A stretch of 64,000 nucleotides of DNA from Myxococcales bacterium (GTDB lineage Bacteria > Myxococcota_A > Bradymonadia > UBA7976 > UBA1532), in NCBI GenBank assembly GCA_020633555.1, contig JACKDL010000003.1, positions 1 through 64,000 of the forward strand. The letters run 5' to 3'. The position numbers and the translations under genes are program-made. This document shows positions 39,332-48,077 of this stretch, piece by piece. The first letter of the stretch is position 1, and every line of letters starts with the position of its first letter. Below the pieces are notes generated by a model. The model was not told the DNA's origin, did no database searches, and saw only the letters and a list, made by a program, of their open reading frames with translations.

Positions 39332-42300
39332 CACTCCACCAACGACTCGTAGTAGCGCTTCACCTGCTGCTCATAGGCCTTGGGCGCGCCGTCCTTCATC
39401 ACCTCCAGCAGCTCCTTGCGGAACGCCTCGGGCGAGGTGTGATCCTCGGCGCCGGGGATCTTCACCTTGTCGCGGCTGCTCTGGCGCCCGTCGCCCTGCT
39501 GCTTCCCGTCCTGGCCCCGCTGGGCCCGCTGCGGCCGGTTGGCGTTCTGCAACGCCTGCATCATGCCGTCCAGCTCGCTCATGGCCTGCTGCTGGCCGGG
39601 CCGCGCCTGGCCGGGCCGCCCCTGGCCGAGCTGCTCGCCGGCCTCCTGCATGGCCTGCCCCGCCTGCTGGATGCGCTGCTGGGCCTCCTGCCCGAGCTGG
39701 GGCATCTGCTGGGCCTGCTCGCCCACCCGCTGCCGCAGCCGCTCCGCCCGCTCGGCGAGCTGCATCTGCCGCTGCCCGAGCTGCCGGCTCTTCTGGGGAT
39801 CGCCGCTCTGGGCCGCCTGCTGCATGGCCTGCCGCAGCATGTCGCGCAGCTCGTCGCCGATCTGCTCCGCGAGCTGCTCGCCCTGCCGCAGCTTGCCCTG
39901 CTCGCTGCGCGCCTGCGGGTCGTAGCGGCTCATCTGATCGCTGTTGCGCAGGTGCTGCCGGGTGTCCTCGGCCGCCTCCAGCGCCTCCATGAGCTGCTGG
40001 CGCTCCAGGGCCTTCTGCAGGCCGTCCGCCTGCTCCTTGGCGAACTGCAGGTCGTCGTGGGCCGGCCGGGGCAGGTTGCTCGGATCCACGCTGTCGGTCT
40101 GCTGCTTGAGCTGGGCGGCCTTCTGGTTCACGGCGTCCAGCTTCGCCTTCAGATCCTCTTCCAGCATCCGCTTCAGCTCGGCCTCGGCCTGCTGCTTGAG
40201 CTGCTCGGTCTCGTCGCTGACGGCCTTCTGCTCGCGCTGCAGGTCCTTGGCCTGGTCCATCAGCTCGCTGATGGCCTTCTGCATGGCCGGATCGCTGTTC
40301 TCGTGCAGCTCCTGCATGTCCTTGTCGAGGGTGTTCGACAGGTCGTCGAGGGCCTGCTCCATCTCCTCCAGGGCCGCCAGCGCCTCGTCCAGCTTGCCCT
40401 CCTCGAGCATCTTCTCCAGCTCGGCGAGCTGGTCCTTCGTCTTGTCCAGCCCCTTCGCCACGTCGTCCTTCTTCAGGCCGTCCAGGTTCAGGAACTCCTC
40501 GGGCAGCTTCTGCCGGAGCTGGGCCATCCGCTCGCGCATGGCGTCCATCCGCTGCCGCAGGCGCTGGATCTCCCGCATGATCCGGGCCTTCAGGGCCTTG
40601 TCGTCGGGGTTCTGCTTGTACTGCTGGATCAGGTCCTTCAGCCGGGCGCGCATGGCCTGCAGCTCCTCGGCCATGGCCTCCATGTCCTCCAGCGCCAGCC
40701 GGGCCACCATGGCCTCCACGAGCACGATGGCCTGCTCCACGGCGTCCACCACCCGCTCGTTGGCCTTGTTCACCTGGTCCACCGTGGCCCGCGTGCCGGC
40801 CTCCAGCGCCGCGGTGCTGGCCTCCACCAGCCGGGCCTCGGCCCGCACCCGCTCCTCCAGCGTGCCCAGCCGCCCCGCCAGCGCCAGCCGCACCTCCTCG
40901 GGGGTCAGGGGATCGCCCACCATGTCGGCCACCACCGCCGCCAGGGCCTGGCTCGCCTTCTCGGTGCTCTGGCTGTACTTGCCGATGCGCGCCGGCAGCG
41001 GATCCAGATCGGCCGCGCTGTCGTAGAACTCGATCTCCAGGCGGTCCGCCAGCGCCGTCACCAGCAGGTCCACCACCTCGCGCAGCCGCTCCGACAGCTC
41101 GAAGTGCTTCTGCTTGGGGTCGTTCACCGTGATGTAGCGGGTGGCCGACACCCCCCGCTGGGGCCCGTCCACGTCGTTGGCGTCGAAGGCCTCCACGAAC
41201 AGGGCGATGCGGTCGCCCGGCTGCGCCTGGACGACGCTCAGATCCACCACCTCGTCGCCCGCATAGCGCCGCCCCTCCACCGCCGGCTGGGCCACCTTCT
41301 CGGGGTGCTCCACGTCCGCCGCCAGGGCGATGACCACGTTCACCTTCGTCAGCCCGAAGTCGTCGCGGGCCTCGAACACCACCGGCACGTCGCGCAGATC
41401 GTCCAGCGCCAGATCCTCGGCGGGCAGCTTCAGCAGCACCTCGGGCGGCTGATCGGGCTCCAGCCGGATCCGCCGGGGCGCGCTCTCCACCTGAGTGTCG
41501 CCGCCGGGCGTGGTCACGGCGAAGCGCCAACGCCCGCCCGCGGTGACCACGAAGGCCCCGCTCACGTCCCGCCCGCCGCTCACCGCCAGCGCCGGCCCCT
41601 CGGCCTCGTCGCCGAAGCGCAGGTGCACTGCCTCCACCGGCTCCAGGGTCGTGGCCTTCAGGGTCACCCGGGTGCCCTTCGGCGCCTCGAAGTCGCCCGC
41701 CGAGTTGGGGATGGTCTTGGGCGCGCGGTGCACATAGGCCGGGTAGGTCAGCATCAGCTCCAGGTCGCCCACCAGCGGCCCCGTCTCGACCTCGCCCGCC
41801 GCGTTCACCGGCGGCTGCAGCGCCGCGAACCCCGCGCTCAGCGTGCCCGGGGCCAGCAGCCCCAGCAGCCCCCAGGCCGCGGCCACCCCGGCCGCCAGGG
41901 CCCACGGCCGCCGCGCCGCCCGCAGCGGCGTCACCGCCGCCAGGTCGCTGTGTTCCAGCGTGTGCGCCACGCCCTCGGCCAGCTTCGCCACCAGCGCCGG
42001 CGAGCCGGGCACCGCGGGCCACTGCCGGCCGAACTGCACGGTGGCCCGCAGGCCGTCCGCCAGGGTCGGCAGCCCCCGCTCCAGGTGCTCGGCCACGGCG
42101 TCGTCGTGCCGCCAGCGCCAGCCGGGCCGCGCCAGCGTCAGCGCGCCCACCACCAGCAGCCCCAGCCCAGCCAGGGTCAGCCACAGGGGCCGCAGCCAGG
42201 GACCCGCCCCCAGGGCGCCCACCAGCACCACCCCCAGGGTCAGCGCCCCCACGGCGGCCGCGGCCCAGCCGGCCGCGGTGAGGCCGGCGCGGGCCCACAG

Positions 42301-42366
42301 CCGCCGCCGGGTGGCGGCCAGCGTGCGGCGCACGCGCTCGAAGGCGGGGGGACGAATAGGGCTCAT
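39331..42366 (-). CDS. DUF4175 family membrane protein with long coiled coil
   Basis: A 1011-residue protein. Two membrane helices near the N-terminus (about 28-72) and a third near 160 precede an exported beta region (about 185-430). A very long Gln/Glu/Met/Ala-rich coiled coil fills about 430-960. The C-terminal KAYEQQVKRYYESLVE is typical of DUF4175 proteins next to MoxR operons. ATG 42366 is chosen because upstream sequence is not protein-like, although no Shine-Dalgarno site is visible. As first gene of the unit it is divergent from the ECF sigma gene, which may control it. Confidence 0.88.
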   Translation of the reverse strand: MSPIRPPAFERVRRTLAATRRRLWARAGLTAAGWAAAAVGALTLGVVLVGALGAGPWLRPLWLTLAGLGLLVVGALTLARPGWRWRHDDAVAEHLERGLPTLADGLRATVQFGRQWPAVPGSPALVAKLAEGVAHTLEHSDLAAVTPLRAARRPWALAAGVAAAWGLLGLLAPGTLSAGFAALQPPVNAAGEVETGPLVGDLELMLTYPAYVHRAPKTIPNSAGDFEAPKGTRVTLKATTLEPVEAVHLRFGDEAEGPALAVSGGRDVSGAFVVTAGGRWRFAVTTPGGDTQVESAPRRIRLEPDQPPEVLLKLPAEDLALDDLRDVPVVFEARDDFGLTKVNVVIALAADVEHPEKVAQPAVEGRRYAGDEVVDLSVVQAQPGDRIALFVEAFDANDVDGPQRGVSATRYITVNDPKQKHFELSERLREVVDLLVTALADRLEIEFYDSAADLDPLPARIGKYSQSTEKASQALAAVVADMVGDPLTPEEVRLALAGRLGTLEERVRAEARLVEASTAALEAGTRATVDQVNKANERVVDAVEQAIVLVEAMVARLALEDMEAMAEELQAMRARLKDLIQQYKQNPDDKALKARIMREIQRLRQRMDAMRERMAQLRQKLPEEFLNLDGLKKDDVAKGLDKTKDQLAELEKMLEEGKLDEALAALEEMEQALDDLSNTLDKDMQELHENSDPAMQKAISELMDQAKDLQREQKAVSDETEQLKQQAEAELKRMLEEDLKAKLDAVNQKAAQLKQQTDSVDPSNLPRPAHDDLQFAKEQADGLQKALERQQLMEALEAAEDTRQHLRNSDQMSRYDPQARSEQGKLRQGEQLAEQIGDELRDMLRQAMQQAAQSGDPQKSRQLGQRQMQLAERAERLRQRVGEQAQQMPQLGQEAQQRIQQAGQAMQEAGEQLGQGRPGQARPGQQQAMSELDGMMQALQNANRPQRAQRGQDGKQQGDGRQSSRDKVKIPGAEDHTSPEAFRKELLEVMKDGAPKAYEQQVKRYYESLVE

Positions 42367-42469
42367 GCGGCGATTGTTAACACGTTCGGTGCCGGTTTGA
42401 TTTCGATCCCGCGTCGGACGTTTCCCGCGCCACCCGTCGAAGCTGCGCAAGGTCGCCGTCGGGGGGTTT

Positions 42470-42497
42470 TTGCAATAAGATGCGCCGGCCCTGAATA
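42470..42497 (+). promoter_or_regulatory. possible promoter of the ECF sigma gene
   Basis: TTGCAA (42470-42475), a 16-nt spacer and TGAATA (42492-42497) in the 166-bp divergent gap. Moderate match. No convincing opposite-strand promoter is seen for the DUF4175 gene; a GGAAAC motif (minus strand, near 42430) could be an ECF-type -35 but lacks a clear -10. Confidence 0.3.
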
Positions 42498-42532
42498 GGT
42501 CCCCCATCGGCGCGTCGGCCGCGGAGGTTTTG

Positions 42533-43186
42533 GTGGAGTTGACGGACCAGGAGCTGGTCGCCCGAAGCCAGACCGGTGACCGAAAAGCCTTCAGCGAGTT
42601 GGTGGCACGCTACCAGCGCAGGGCGTACGGCATCGCGATGGGGGTCCTCAGGAACCCCGACGACGCGATGGACGCCGCGCAAGACGCGTTTGTGAAGGTC
42701 TATCGGAACATCAACGGTTTCAAAGGCGACAGCTCCTTCTACACCTGGCTGTATCGGATCGTCGTGAACGTCTGCATCGACAAGATTCGCAAGAACCGCC
42801 GCGCTCGCAACGTCGAGTACGATGACACGTGGCGGCGCAGCGACGAGGCGGCGGTCGACCCTCTGGTCGGCAACACCCGCCCGATGCACCCGGGCGCAGC
42901 GCACGACTCGAAGGAGCTGAACGGGGTCCTCAAGGAGGCCCTCAGCCAGCTCAGCGACAACCACCGCACCATCATCCTCCTCCGGGAGGTCGATGGCCTC
43001 AGCTACGAAGAGATCGCCGAGGTCATGGAGTGCCACATCGGCACGGTGATGAGTCGGCTCCACCACGCACGCAAGAACTTGCAGAAGGCGCTCAAGCCCT
43101 ACCTCGAAGAGGCGGGCAACCCCATGGCCGACAAGGCCGGTGAGGGGGTCCGGGGCAAGCGCGGCAAGCAGGAGGTGACCCCGTGA
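42533..43186 (+). CDS. ECF-family RNA polymerase sigma factor (RpoE-like)
   Basis: A 217-residue protein. Region 2 (about 20-90) has AYGIAMGVLRNPDDAMDAAQDAF and FYTWLYRIVVNVCID; region 4 (about 130-190) has LREVDGLSYEEIAEVMECHIGTVMSRLHHAR. Region 3 is missing, as in all ECF factors. GTG 42533 is preferred to TTG 42530 because GGAGG (42523-42527) is 5 nt before it. The stop overlaps the anti-sigma start (GTGA), so the factor and its inhibitor are made together. Confidence 0.95.
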   Translation: MELTDQELVARSQTGDRKAFSELVARYQRRAYGIAMGVLRNPDDAMDAAQDAFVKVYRNINGFKGDSSFYTWLYRIVVNVCIDKIRKNRRARNVEYDDTWRRSDEAAVDPLVGNTRPMHPGAAHDSKELNGVLKEALSQLSDNHRTIILLREVDGLSYEEIAEVMECHIGTVMSRLHHARKNLQKALKPYLEEAGNPMADKAGEGVRGKRGKQEVTP

Positions 43187-43740
43187 GCGCGCGCGACGAC
43201 GAGCTGATGCGGTTCATCGATGGGGCCATGAGCACCGACGAGGCCGCCGCCTTCGAGCAGATCCTGGCCGCTGATCCGGCGCTGCAGGCCGACCGGGACG
43301 CCTTCGCGTTCACCGGGCGGGCGCTGCGCGGGGTCATGGCCGCCGAGGTCGAGGCTGCGGACTTTGGCGACTTCTGGCGCCAGTTGGAAGAGAAGCTGCC
43401 CGACGCTCCCCTGCCCGCGCCCCGCGAGGCGGCCCCGACCCCCGCGGTCGAGGCCGGCCTGGGGGCGCGCCTGGCCGGGTGGTGGCGGGCCTACTGGACG
43501 CCGGTGCTGGTCAGCGCGGCGGCCGCCGCCGCGGTGGCCTGGTTCGTCAGCGCCCGCGCGGGCGGCGACGAGGTGACCGGGGGTCAGATCATCGTCGAGG
43601 GGGTCGAGAACGAGGGCCCGCAGACGGTGCTGATCAGCCAGCCGGAGGACGAGGGCGGCGCCACCGTCATCTGGCTGCTCGACGAAGAACACGAAACCGA
43701 CGGCGAGGTTGCCTCGCCCGACGACGGGGATCCGATCTGA
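43183..43740 (+). CDS. membrane anti-sigma factor (no zinc motif)
   Basis: A 185-residue protein. The N-terminal 40 residues (DDELMRFIDGAMSTDEAAAF) resemble the sigma-binding start of anti-sigma factors, but the HxxxCxxC zinc motif is absent. One membrane helix (about 108-125, VLVSAAAAAAVAWFVS) is followed by an acidic exported tail of about 55 residues. It probably holds the ECF sigma factor at the inner membrane until an envelope signal arrives. GTG overlaps the sigma gene stop; the next gene overlaps its own stop. Confidence 0.85.
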   Translation: MSARDDELMRFIDGAMSTDEAAAFEQILAADPALQADRDAFAFTGRALRGVMAAEVEAADFGDFWRQLEEKLPDAPLPAPREAAPTPAVEAGLGARLAGWWRAYWTPVLVSAAAAAAVAWFVSARAGGDEVTGGQIIVEGVENEGPQTVLISQPEDEGGATVIWLLDEEHETDGEVASPDDGDPI

Positions 43741-44183
43741 TGTTTGCTGCGATGAAGACCCGACTGGGGCTGGCGTTGCTGAGCGGGGTCCTCCTCGTGG
43801 CGGTGGGCGCGCCGGCGGCGCAGGCCCAGGGCCCCGAGCTGAAGGTCTCGGTGGTCCACGCGCTGAAGAAGCCCGGCCCGAAGGATCCGGCCCTGAGCCG
43901 GGTGCAGGGCAAGCTCGAGAAGACCTTCGCGGGCTACAAGAGCTTCAAGGAGCTCGCCAAGCACCAGTTCACGCTGGGCAAGGGCGGGCCGGCCACCCTG
44001 AAGCTGCCCAACAAGAAGGACGCCACCTTCGACTACAAGGGCAAGAACGGCACCACCCACAAGGTGGCCATGACCATCGGGAAGAACACGTTCAACCTGG
44101 CCATCCCCGAGAAGCGCTTGTTCTTCCAGGCCGGGCTGAAGCACGAGGGCGGCATCCTGGTGCTGGCCCTGTACCTCAAGTAG
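43740..44183 (+). CDS. small secreted basic protein of unknown function
   Basis: A 147-residue protein with a signal peptide (MKTRLGLALLSGVLLVAVGAPAAQAQ). The mature part is Lys-rich and beta-prone (KLPNKKDATFDYKGKNG), with no family I recognise. ATG 43740 shares a base with the anti-sigma stop (TGATG); ATG 43752 is a possible start nearer the signal. As third gene after the sigma/anti-sigma pair it may be the periplasmic sensor or the target of that system. Its 3' end is 9 bp from the convergent AlkD-like gene. Confidence 0.8.
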   Translation: MFAAMKTRLGLALLSGVLLVAVGAPAAQAQGPELKVSVVHALKKPGPKDPALSRVQGKLEKTFAGYKSFKELAKHQFTLGKGGPATLKLPNKKDATFDYKGKNGTTHKVAMTIGKNTFNLAIPEKRLFFQAGLKHEGGILVLALYLK

Positions 44184-44192
44184 CCCGCGCCC

Positions 44193-44891
44193 TCAGCCCA
44201 CCCGCCCCAGCGCCCGCAAGCGCTTGCCGGCCTCGCGCCGGCTCAGCCCGCTGAGCGCGTCCCCGTGCCGGGCCAGGAAGGCCTGCACCGGCTCGGGGGC
44301 GGCCCAAGAGTAGTCCCGCAGCGCCCAGCCGATGGCCTTCCGGATGAAGAAGTCCGGCTCATGGGCGCGATCCAGGCAGGCGGCGAACAGCCAGGCGGCG
44401 TCCGTCTCGGCCTTGTGCTTGAGCTGGCTCAGCACGGCCACGCGCCGCACCCACAAGCAGTCGTCCTTCAGCCAGGCGTCCATCACGGGGGTGACCCGGG
44501 CCCGGTCGCGCCGACGCAGCGGGCTGATGACGTGGGCCGCCAGCTCGTCCACCAGGTCCCACCAGGCCGCGCGCACCACCAGCTCCCGGTAGAAGGGCAG
44601 GTGCGCGACGGTGACGTGGGCCTTGGCGCCGTGGGCGAGCTGCACCGCCAGGTACCGGAACTCACGCTCGGGCTCGGCCCACAGCGCCTCGATGGTCGCC
44701 CGGTAGTCGACGGCGTCGGCCAGGGGGGCGGCCTTCAGCAGGGCCTTGCCCACCACCCGGCGATCGGCGGCGGCCACGCCCAGCATGGGCTCGTCGGTCT
44801 TCAGGTAGGCGGCCATCTCGGGCGCCTTGGCGGGCCGCGCGTGGGGGATCAGCGCGGCCCGGGCCCAGGTCACCCGCGCAGCGGGGGTCAC
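44193..44891 (-). CDS. AlkD-family DNA alkylation repair glycosylase
   Basis: A 232-residue all-helical HEAT-like protein. The end motif FFIRKAIGWALRDYSWA (about 188-204) followed by LSGLSRREAGKRLRALG is the AlkD family hallmark, and aromatic residues WDLVDE and WLKDDCLWVRR fit the DNA-facing surface. AlkD enzymes remove cationic N3/N7-alkylpurines without base flipping. GTG overlaps the DUF1841 stop (GTGA), so it is the last gene of a long minus-strand unit. Confidence 0.93.
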   Translation of the reverse strand: MTPAARVTWARAALIPHARPAKAPEMAAYLKTDEPMLGVAAADRRVVGKALLKAAPLADAVDYRATIEALWAEPEREFRYLAVQLAHGAKAHVTVAHLPFYRELVVRAAWWDLVDELAAHVISPLRRRDRARVTPVMDAWLKDDCLWVRRVAVLSQLKHKAETDAAWLFAACLDRAHEPDFFIRKAIGWALRDYSWAAPEPVQAFLARHGDALSGLSRREAGKRLRALGRVG

Positions 44892-45424
44892 GGCCCCTCG
44901 CCCTCGTGGGGGACGGGGGGCTCGGCGTAGCCCAGCCGGCGCCACAGCTTGTTGGTCTTCAGGTGCCACAGCTTGCGCAGGGTGCCGGCATAGGCGCCCA
45001 TGTCGAAGTTGAGCTGCCCGTCGGGCCCGCGGTGCTGGGCCGCCCACAGCAGGTGGCGCTGGAACGTCTCGATCATCATGTGGATGATCGCGTGCTGCTC
45101 GTCGCCCTTGCGCAGCCGCATCCGGTAGAAGGTCTCGGCCTCGGGCGGGTTCTGGTTGAAGATCTGCGAGCCGATGAGCACGTGCAGGCTCACGTGGGCG
45201 AAGGGGTTGGTGCCGTCGGGCAGCTCGTCGTCGCCCTCCAGCAGCCCGATGGTCTCGAAGTGGGGGAACCACTGGGGGTGATCGGCCATGGAGCGGCCGA
45301 TGAAGATCTCCTGGCCCGCCAGCTCGTCGCCCCGCTTCATCTTCTCCCAGACGTACGCCAGGTGGCGCTTGTCGATGCCTTGGAGCTCGATGACGACCTT
45401 GCCGTCATTCTGCGGCTGACTCAT
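44888..45424 (-). CDS. DUF1841 family protein
   Basis: A 178-residue soluble protein. NPFAHVSLHVLIGSQIF (about 84-100) and a His-rich HMMIETFQRHLLWAAQH stretch match the DUF1841 pattern. No enzymatic motif is obvious, though several conserved His/Glu could bind metal. ATG overlaps the mltG stop (ATGA). The function of the family is unknown. Confidence 0.85.
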   Translation of the reverse strand: MSQPQNDGKVVIELQGIDKRHLAYVWEKMKRGDELAGQEIFIGRSMADHPQWFPHFETIGLLEGDDELPDGTNPFAHVSLHVLIGSQIFNQNPPEAETFYRMRLRKGDEQHAIIHMMIETFQRHLLWAAQHRGPDGQLNFDMGAYAGTLRKLWHLKTNKLWRRLGYAEPPVPHEGEGP

Positions 45425-46458
45425 TTGCCCTCCGGGCTTTTCAGGAACCGGCTCACCGCCTGGCGGTGCTCGGCGAAGGTCTCGGAAAAGTGGTGCTGCT
45501 TGCTGCCGTCGCGCTTGGCGACGAAATACAGCAGCTTGGCGGCCTTGTCGCCGGTGGCGGGGTACAGGGCGGCCTCGAGGCTGCCGCGGCCCGGGTTGGC
45601 GATGGGCGTGGGCGGCAGCCCGTCGATGACGTAGGTGCTGTACTGGCTGTGCGGGTCCTTGCACAGCGCCGGGCTGGGGGTGCGCTTGTACAGGTGCGCC
45701 CCATAGACGCAGGTGGGATCGGTCTGCAGCTTCATGCCTTGCGCCAGCCGGTTGTGGAACACCCGGCTGATCAGGCGGCGGTCCTCCTGACCCTGGCCCT
45801 CCTTCTCGATGAGCGAGGCCAGGGTGACCAGGTGGCTGCGCGCCGCCGGGGTGTTCAGGTTGGCCGCGTTGGGGTGGCCGGCGATGACCTCGGCGTACAC
45901 CGCGTCGAACTGCTGGGTGAGCGCGCCCACCACCCGGTCCAGCGACCAGTTCTTGCCCAGCCGGTAGGTCTCGGGGAACAGCCGCCCCTCCAGATCCTCG
46001 GCCTGCACCTTCTGCAGGAAGGCCTCGCGATCCACCAGGCCCACCCCCGACAGGATGTCGGCCACCTGCCAGCGGTTGAGCCCCTCGGGCAGGGTGACCT
46101 GCACCTCGTCCAGCGCCGCGCCCTTCACGAGCTGCTGCAGCAGCTCGTGCGGGGTGGACTTCAGGTCGATCTGGTAGGCACCGGCCTTCAGGCTGTTGGT
46201 GTAGCCCTTCGAGCGCACGTACAGCTCGAACAGGGTGCGGTCGCGCACCACCCCCATGCTCACCAGCCGGCCCATGATCTCGTTGAAGTTCGCGCCCTTG
46301 GGGATGACCACCGTGCGGAAGCCGCCCTCGTCGGCGATGGGGCTCTGCAGGAAGTCGCGCACCTTCAGGAAGCCCAGCGCCCCCCCCAGCAGGCTCAGGA
46401 AGACCCCCCAGCGCACCGCCTGCCGCAGCCGCTGCTTGAGGGTGTCGCGCCCGCTCAC
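45421..46458 (-). CDS. mltG: endolytic murein transglycosylase MltG (YceG)
   Basis: A 345-residue inner-membrane protein. A membrane helix (about 16-32) is followed by a LysM-like domain and the YceG catalytic domain with LASLIEKEGQG (catalytic Glu about 218), RRLISRVFHNRL, KLQTDPTCVYG and GLPPTPIANPGRGSLEAALYPA, all standard. MltG cleaves nascent glycan strands and limits their length. GTG overlaps the ruvX stop (GTGA); the ruvX-mltG pairing is common across bacteria. Confidence 0.96.
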   Translation of the reverse strand: MSGRDTLKQRLRQAVRWGVFLSLLGGALGFLKVRDFLQSPIADEGGFRTVVIPKGANFNEIMGRLVSMGVVRDRTLFELYVRSKGYTNSLKAGAYQIDLKSTPHELLQQLVKGAALDEVQVTLPEGLNRWQVADILSGVGLVDREAFLQKVQAEDLEGRLFPETYRLGKNWSLDRVVGALTQQFDAVYAEVIAGHPNAANLNTPAARSHLVTLASLIEKEGQGQEDRRLISRVFHNRLAQGMKLQTDPTCVYGAHLYKRTPSPALCKDPHSQYSTYVIDGLPPTPIANPGRGSLEAALYPATGDKAAKLLYFVAKRDGSKQHHFSETFAEHRQAVSRFLKSPEGK

Positions 46459-46886
46459 TCGGCCCCCTGCCGGTGGGCCCGCGCCTCCAGCCAGCCCTGC
46501 AGGATCAAGGTGGCGGCCACCTGGTCGATGACCTCTTTGCGCTTCTTGCGGCTGACGTCGCCCTCCAACAGGGCGCGCTCGGCGGCCACGGTGGTCAGGC
46601 GCTCGTCGAAGCGCTCCACGGGCAGGCCGAAGGTGGCCTCGAGCTTCTCGGCGAAGCGGGCCACCTTCATGGCCTGCACGCCCACCCGCCCGTCCAGGCG
46701 CAGGGGCCAGCCCACCACGAAGCGCTCCACCTCGTGCTCGGCCACCAGGGCCCGCAGCGCGGCCAGATCGGCCGCGAGGCCGCGCCGGCGCACGGTGGTG
46801 ATCCCCTGTGCGATGGTCTGCGTGTCGTCGGTGACCGCCACCCCGACGGTGCGATCGCCCACATCAAGGGCCATGACCCGGCTCAT
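46455..46886 (-). CDS. ruvX: RuvX/YqgF family RNase H-like protein
   Basis: A 143-residue protein with an RNase H-like fold. The start MALDVGDRTVGVAVTDD carries the first acidic residue, FVVGWPLRLDGR follows, then DERLTTVAAER and the C-terminal KRKEVIDQVAATLILQGWL with the last acidic residue. It is implicated in 16S rRNA 5'-end maturation or Holliday-junction resolution. ATG overlaps the upstream stop (ATGA). Confidence 0.95.
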   Translation of the reverse strand: MSRVMALDVGDRTVGVAVTDDTQTIAQGITTVRRRGLAADLAALRALVAEHEVERFVVGWPLRLDGRVGVQAMKVARFAEKLEATFGLPVERFDERLTTVAAERALLEGDVSRKKRKEVIDQVAATLILQGWLEARAHRQGAE

Positions 46887-48016
46887 CCCGTGGGCTTCTG
46901 CTCCTTCGCCCCCAGCGGCTCCGGCGCCCGCTGGTTCGCCTCGATGAGGCTGCGCAGCCGGGCCACCCGGGCCTCGGTCTCGTCGACCCACTCGTTGCGG
47001 GCGCCCAGGCGCTCGCTGAGGGTGATGTTCTTCTCGTAGATGCTCAGCGACTGCTCCAGCAGCGGGGTCAGCGCCTTGCGAAGCTCGTAGAGATAGTACG
47101 CCTTGGCGTCTTTGTCGAAGTCCGCGGGCGCCTCGGCCAGCAGCACGTCGCGGTAGAAGTGCTCGTACAGCTCGCCCAGCTTCAGCCCCGAGGCCGTCGC
47201 CCAGTAGCTGTGGCGCACGTTCAGCGCGTCGATGTAGCTGGCCTGGGCCTGGCGGAAGTAGCGCACCTTCTCGGCCAGATCGCCCTTCATCTTGGCCAGG
47301 GGCAGCTTCAGGGGCACGTCGCGGGTGAGCTGCTCGTAGATCCGCCCGCGCTGGAAGTGGATCTCGGCGAGCAGGTCGTTGCCCTGCAGGTGCTCACCGT
47401 AGGCCTCCTTCACGTAGCTGGTGGCCGCCCGCAGGTCGCGCTCGGCCAGGCCCACCCGCTTCAGGTGGGTGCGCGCGATGGCCCGCCGCAGGTGGCACTC
47501 GGCGCGGTCCGCCGGGCCCAGGTCCTCGGCCTGCAGGAGCTGGTCGTACAGGTGCTGGGCCTCGGCGTGGTTGCCCGTGGCCAGCAGGTTCACGCCCATG
47601 CGGAACTCGCCGTCGCGGCGGTCGCGCAGCTCGGTGGCGAGCTGGGCGTGGCGCCGGAAGTGCTGCGCCGCCAAGGCGTGCTGCTTCAGGCTCTCGAGGC
47701 ACAGGCCGCGGTTGTACAGGGCCGAGTGGGCGAAGCGGCTGTCGGGGAACCTGTCGAGGAGCTGCCCGTAGACCTGATCGCAGCGGGCGAAGTCCTGGGC
47801 GCGGTGGGCGGCCTCGCCCTCCTGAAACAGGGTGGCGGCGTCGTAGACCTGACCCTGCCCCTGGCCGTCCACCTCCACCACCACGGCCTCCATCTCGATG
47901 GGGGCTGGGGGGGGGCCGGGCTGGACCGTGGGGCGGGCGCCGCAGCCGGCCAGGGCCGCGCTCGCCAGCAGCAGGGCGGCCAGGGCGGGCCGCAACAGCG
48001 GGTGTGATGTGTTCAT
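46883..48016 (-). CDS. TPR-type lipoprotein
   Basis: A 377-residue protein with a lipoprotein signal (LLLASAALAGC, Cys about 25). Helical TPR-like repeats fill the rest, including EAAHRAQDFARCDQVYGQLL and HSALYNRGLCLESLKQH. Such proteins are scaffold or assembly factors of the outer membrane in proteobacteria. It is separated from the ArsA genes by 61 nt and overlaps ruvX (ATGA). Specific role unknown. Confidence 0.85.
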   Translation of the reverse strand: MNTSHPLLRPALAALLLASAALAGCGARPTVQPGPPPAPIEMEAVVVEVDGQGQGQVYDAATLFQEGEAAHRAQDFARCDQVYGQLLDRFPDSRFAHSALYNRGLCLESLKQHALAAQHFRRHAQLATELRDRRDGEFRMGVNLLATGNHAEAQHLYDQLLQAEDLGPADRAECHLRRAIARTHLKRVGLAERDLRAATSYVKEAYGEHLQGNDLLAEIHFQRGRIYEQLTRDVPLKLPLAKMKGDLAEKVRYFRQAQASYIDALNVRHSYWATASGLKLGELYEHFYRDVLLAEAPADFDKDAKAYYLYELRKALTPLLEQSLSIYEKNITLSERLGARNEWVDETEARVARLRSLIEANQRAPEPLGAKEQKPTG

Positions 48017-48077
48017 GCCCCGTCGGACCCCGGAGTGGTGCGGAGGGTTCCCGGGCAGCGTAGCAAAAGCGCCGGGC

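Noticed and set aside
39439..42498. Plus-strand open frame of 1019 codons opposite DUF4175
   Set aside because: Pure antisense low-complexity (Leu/His/Gln); it is the mirror of the Gln/Glu-rich coiled coil.
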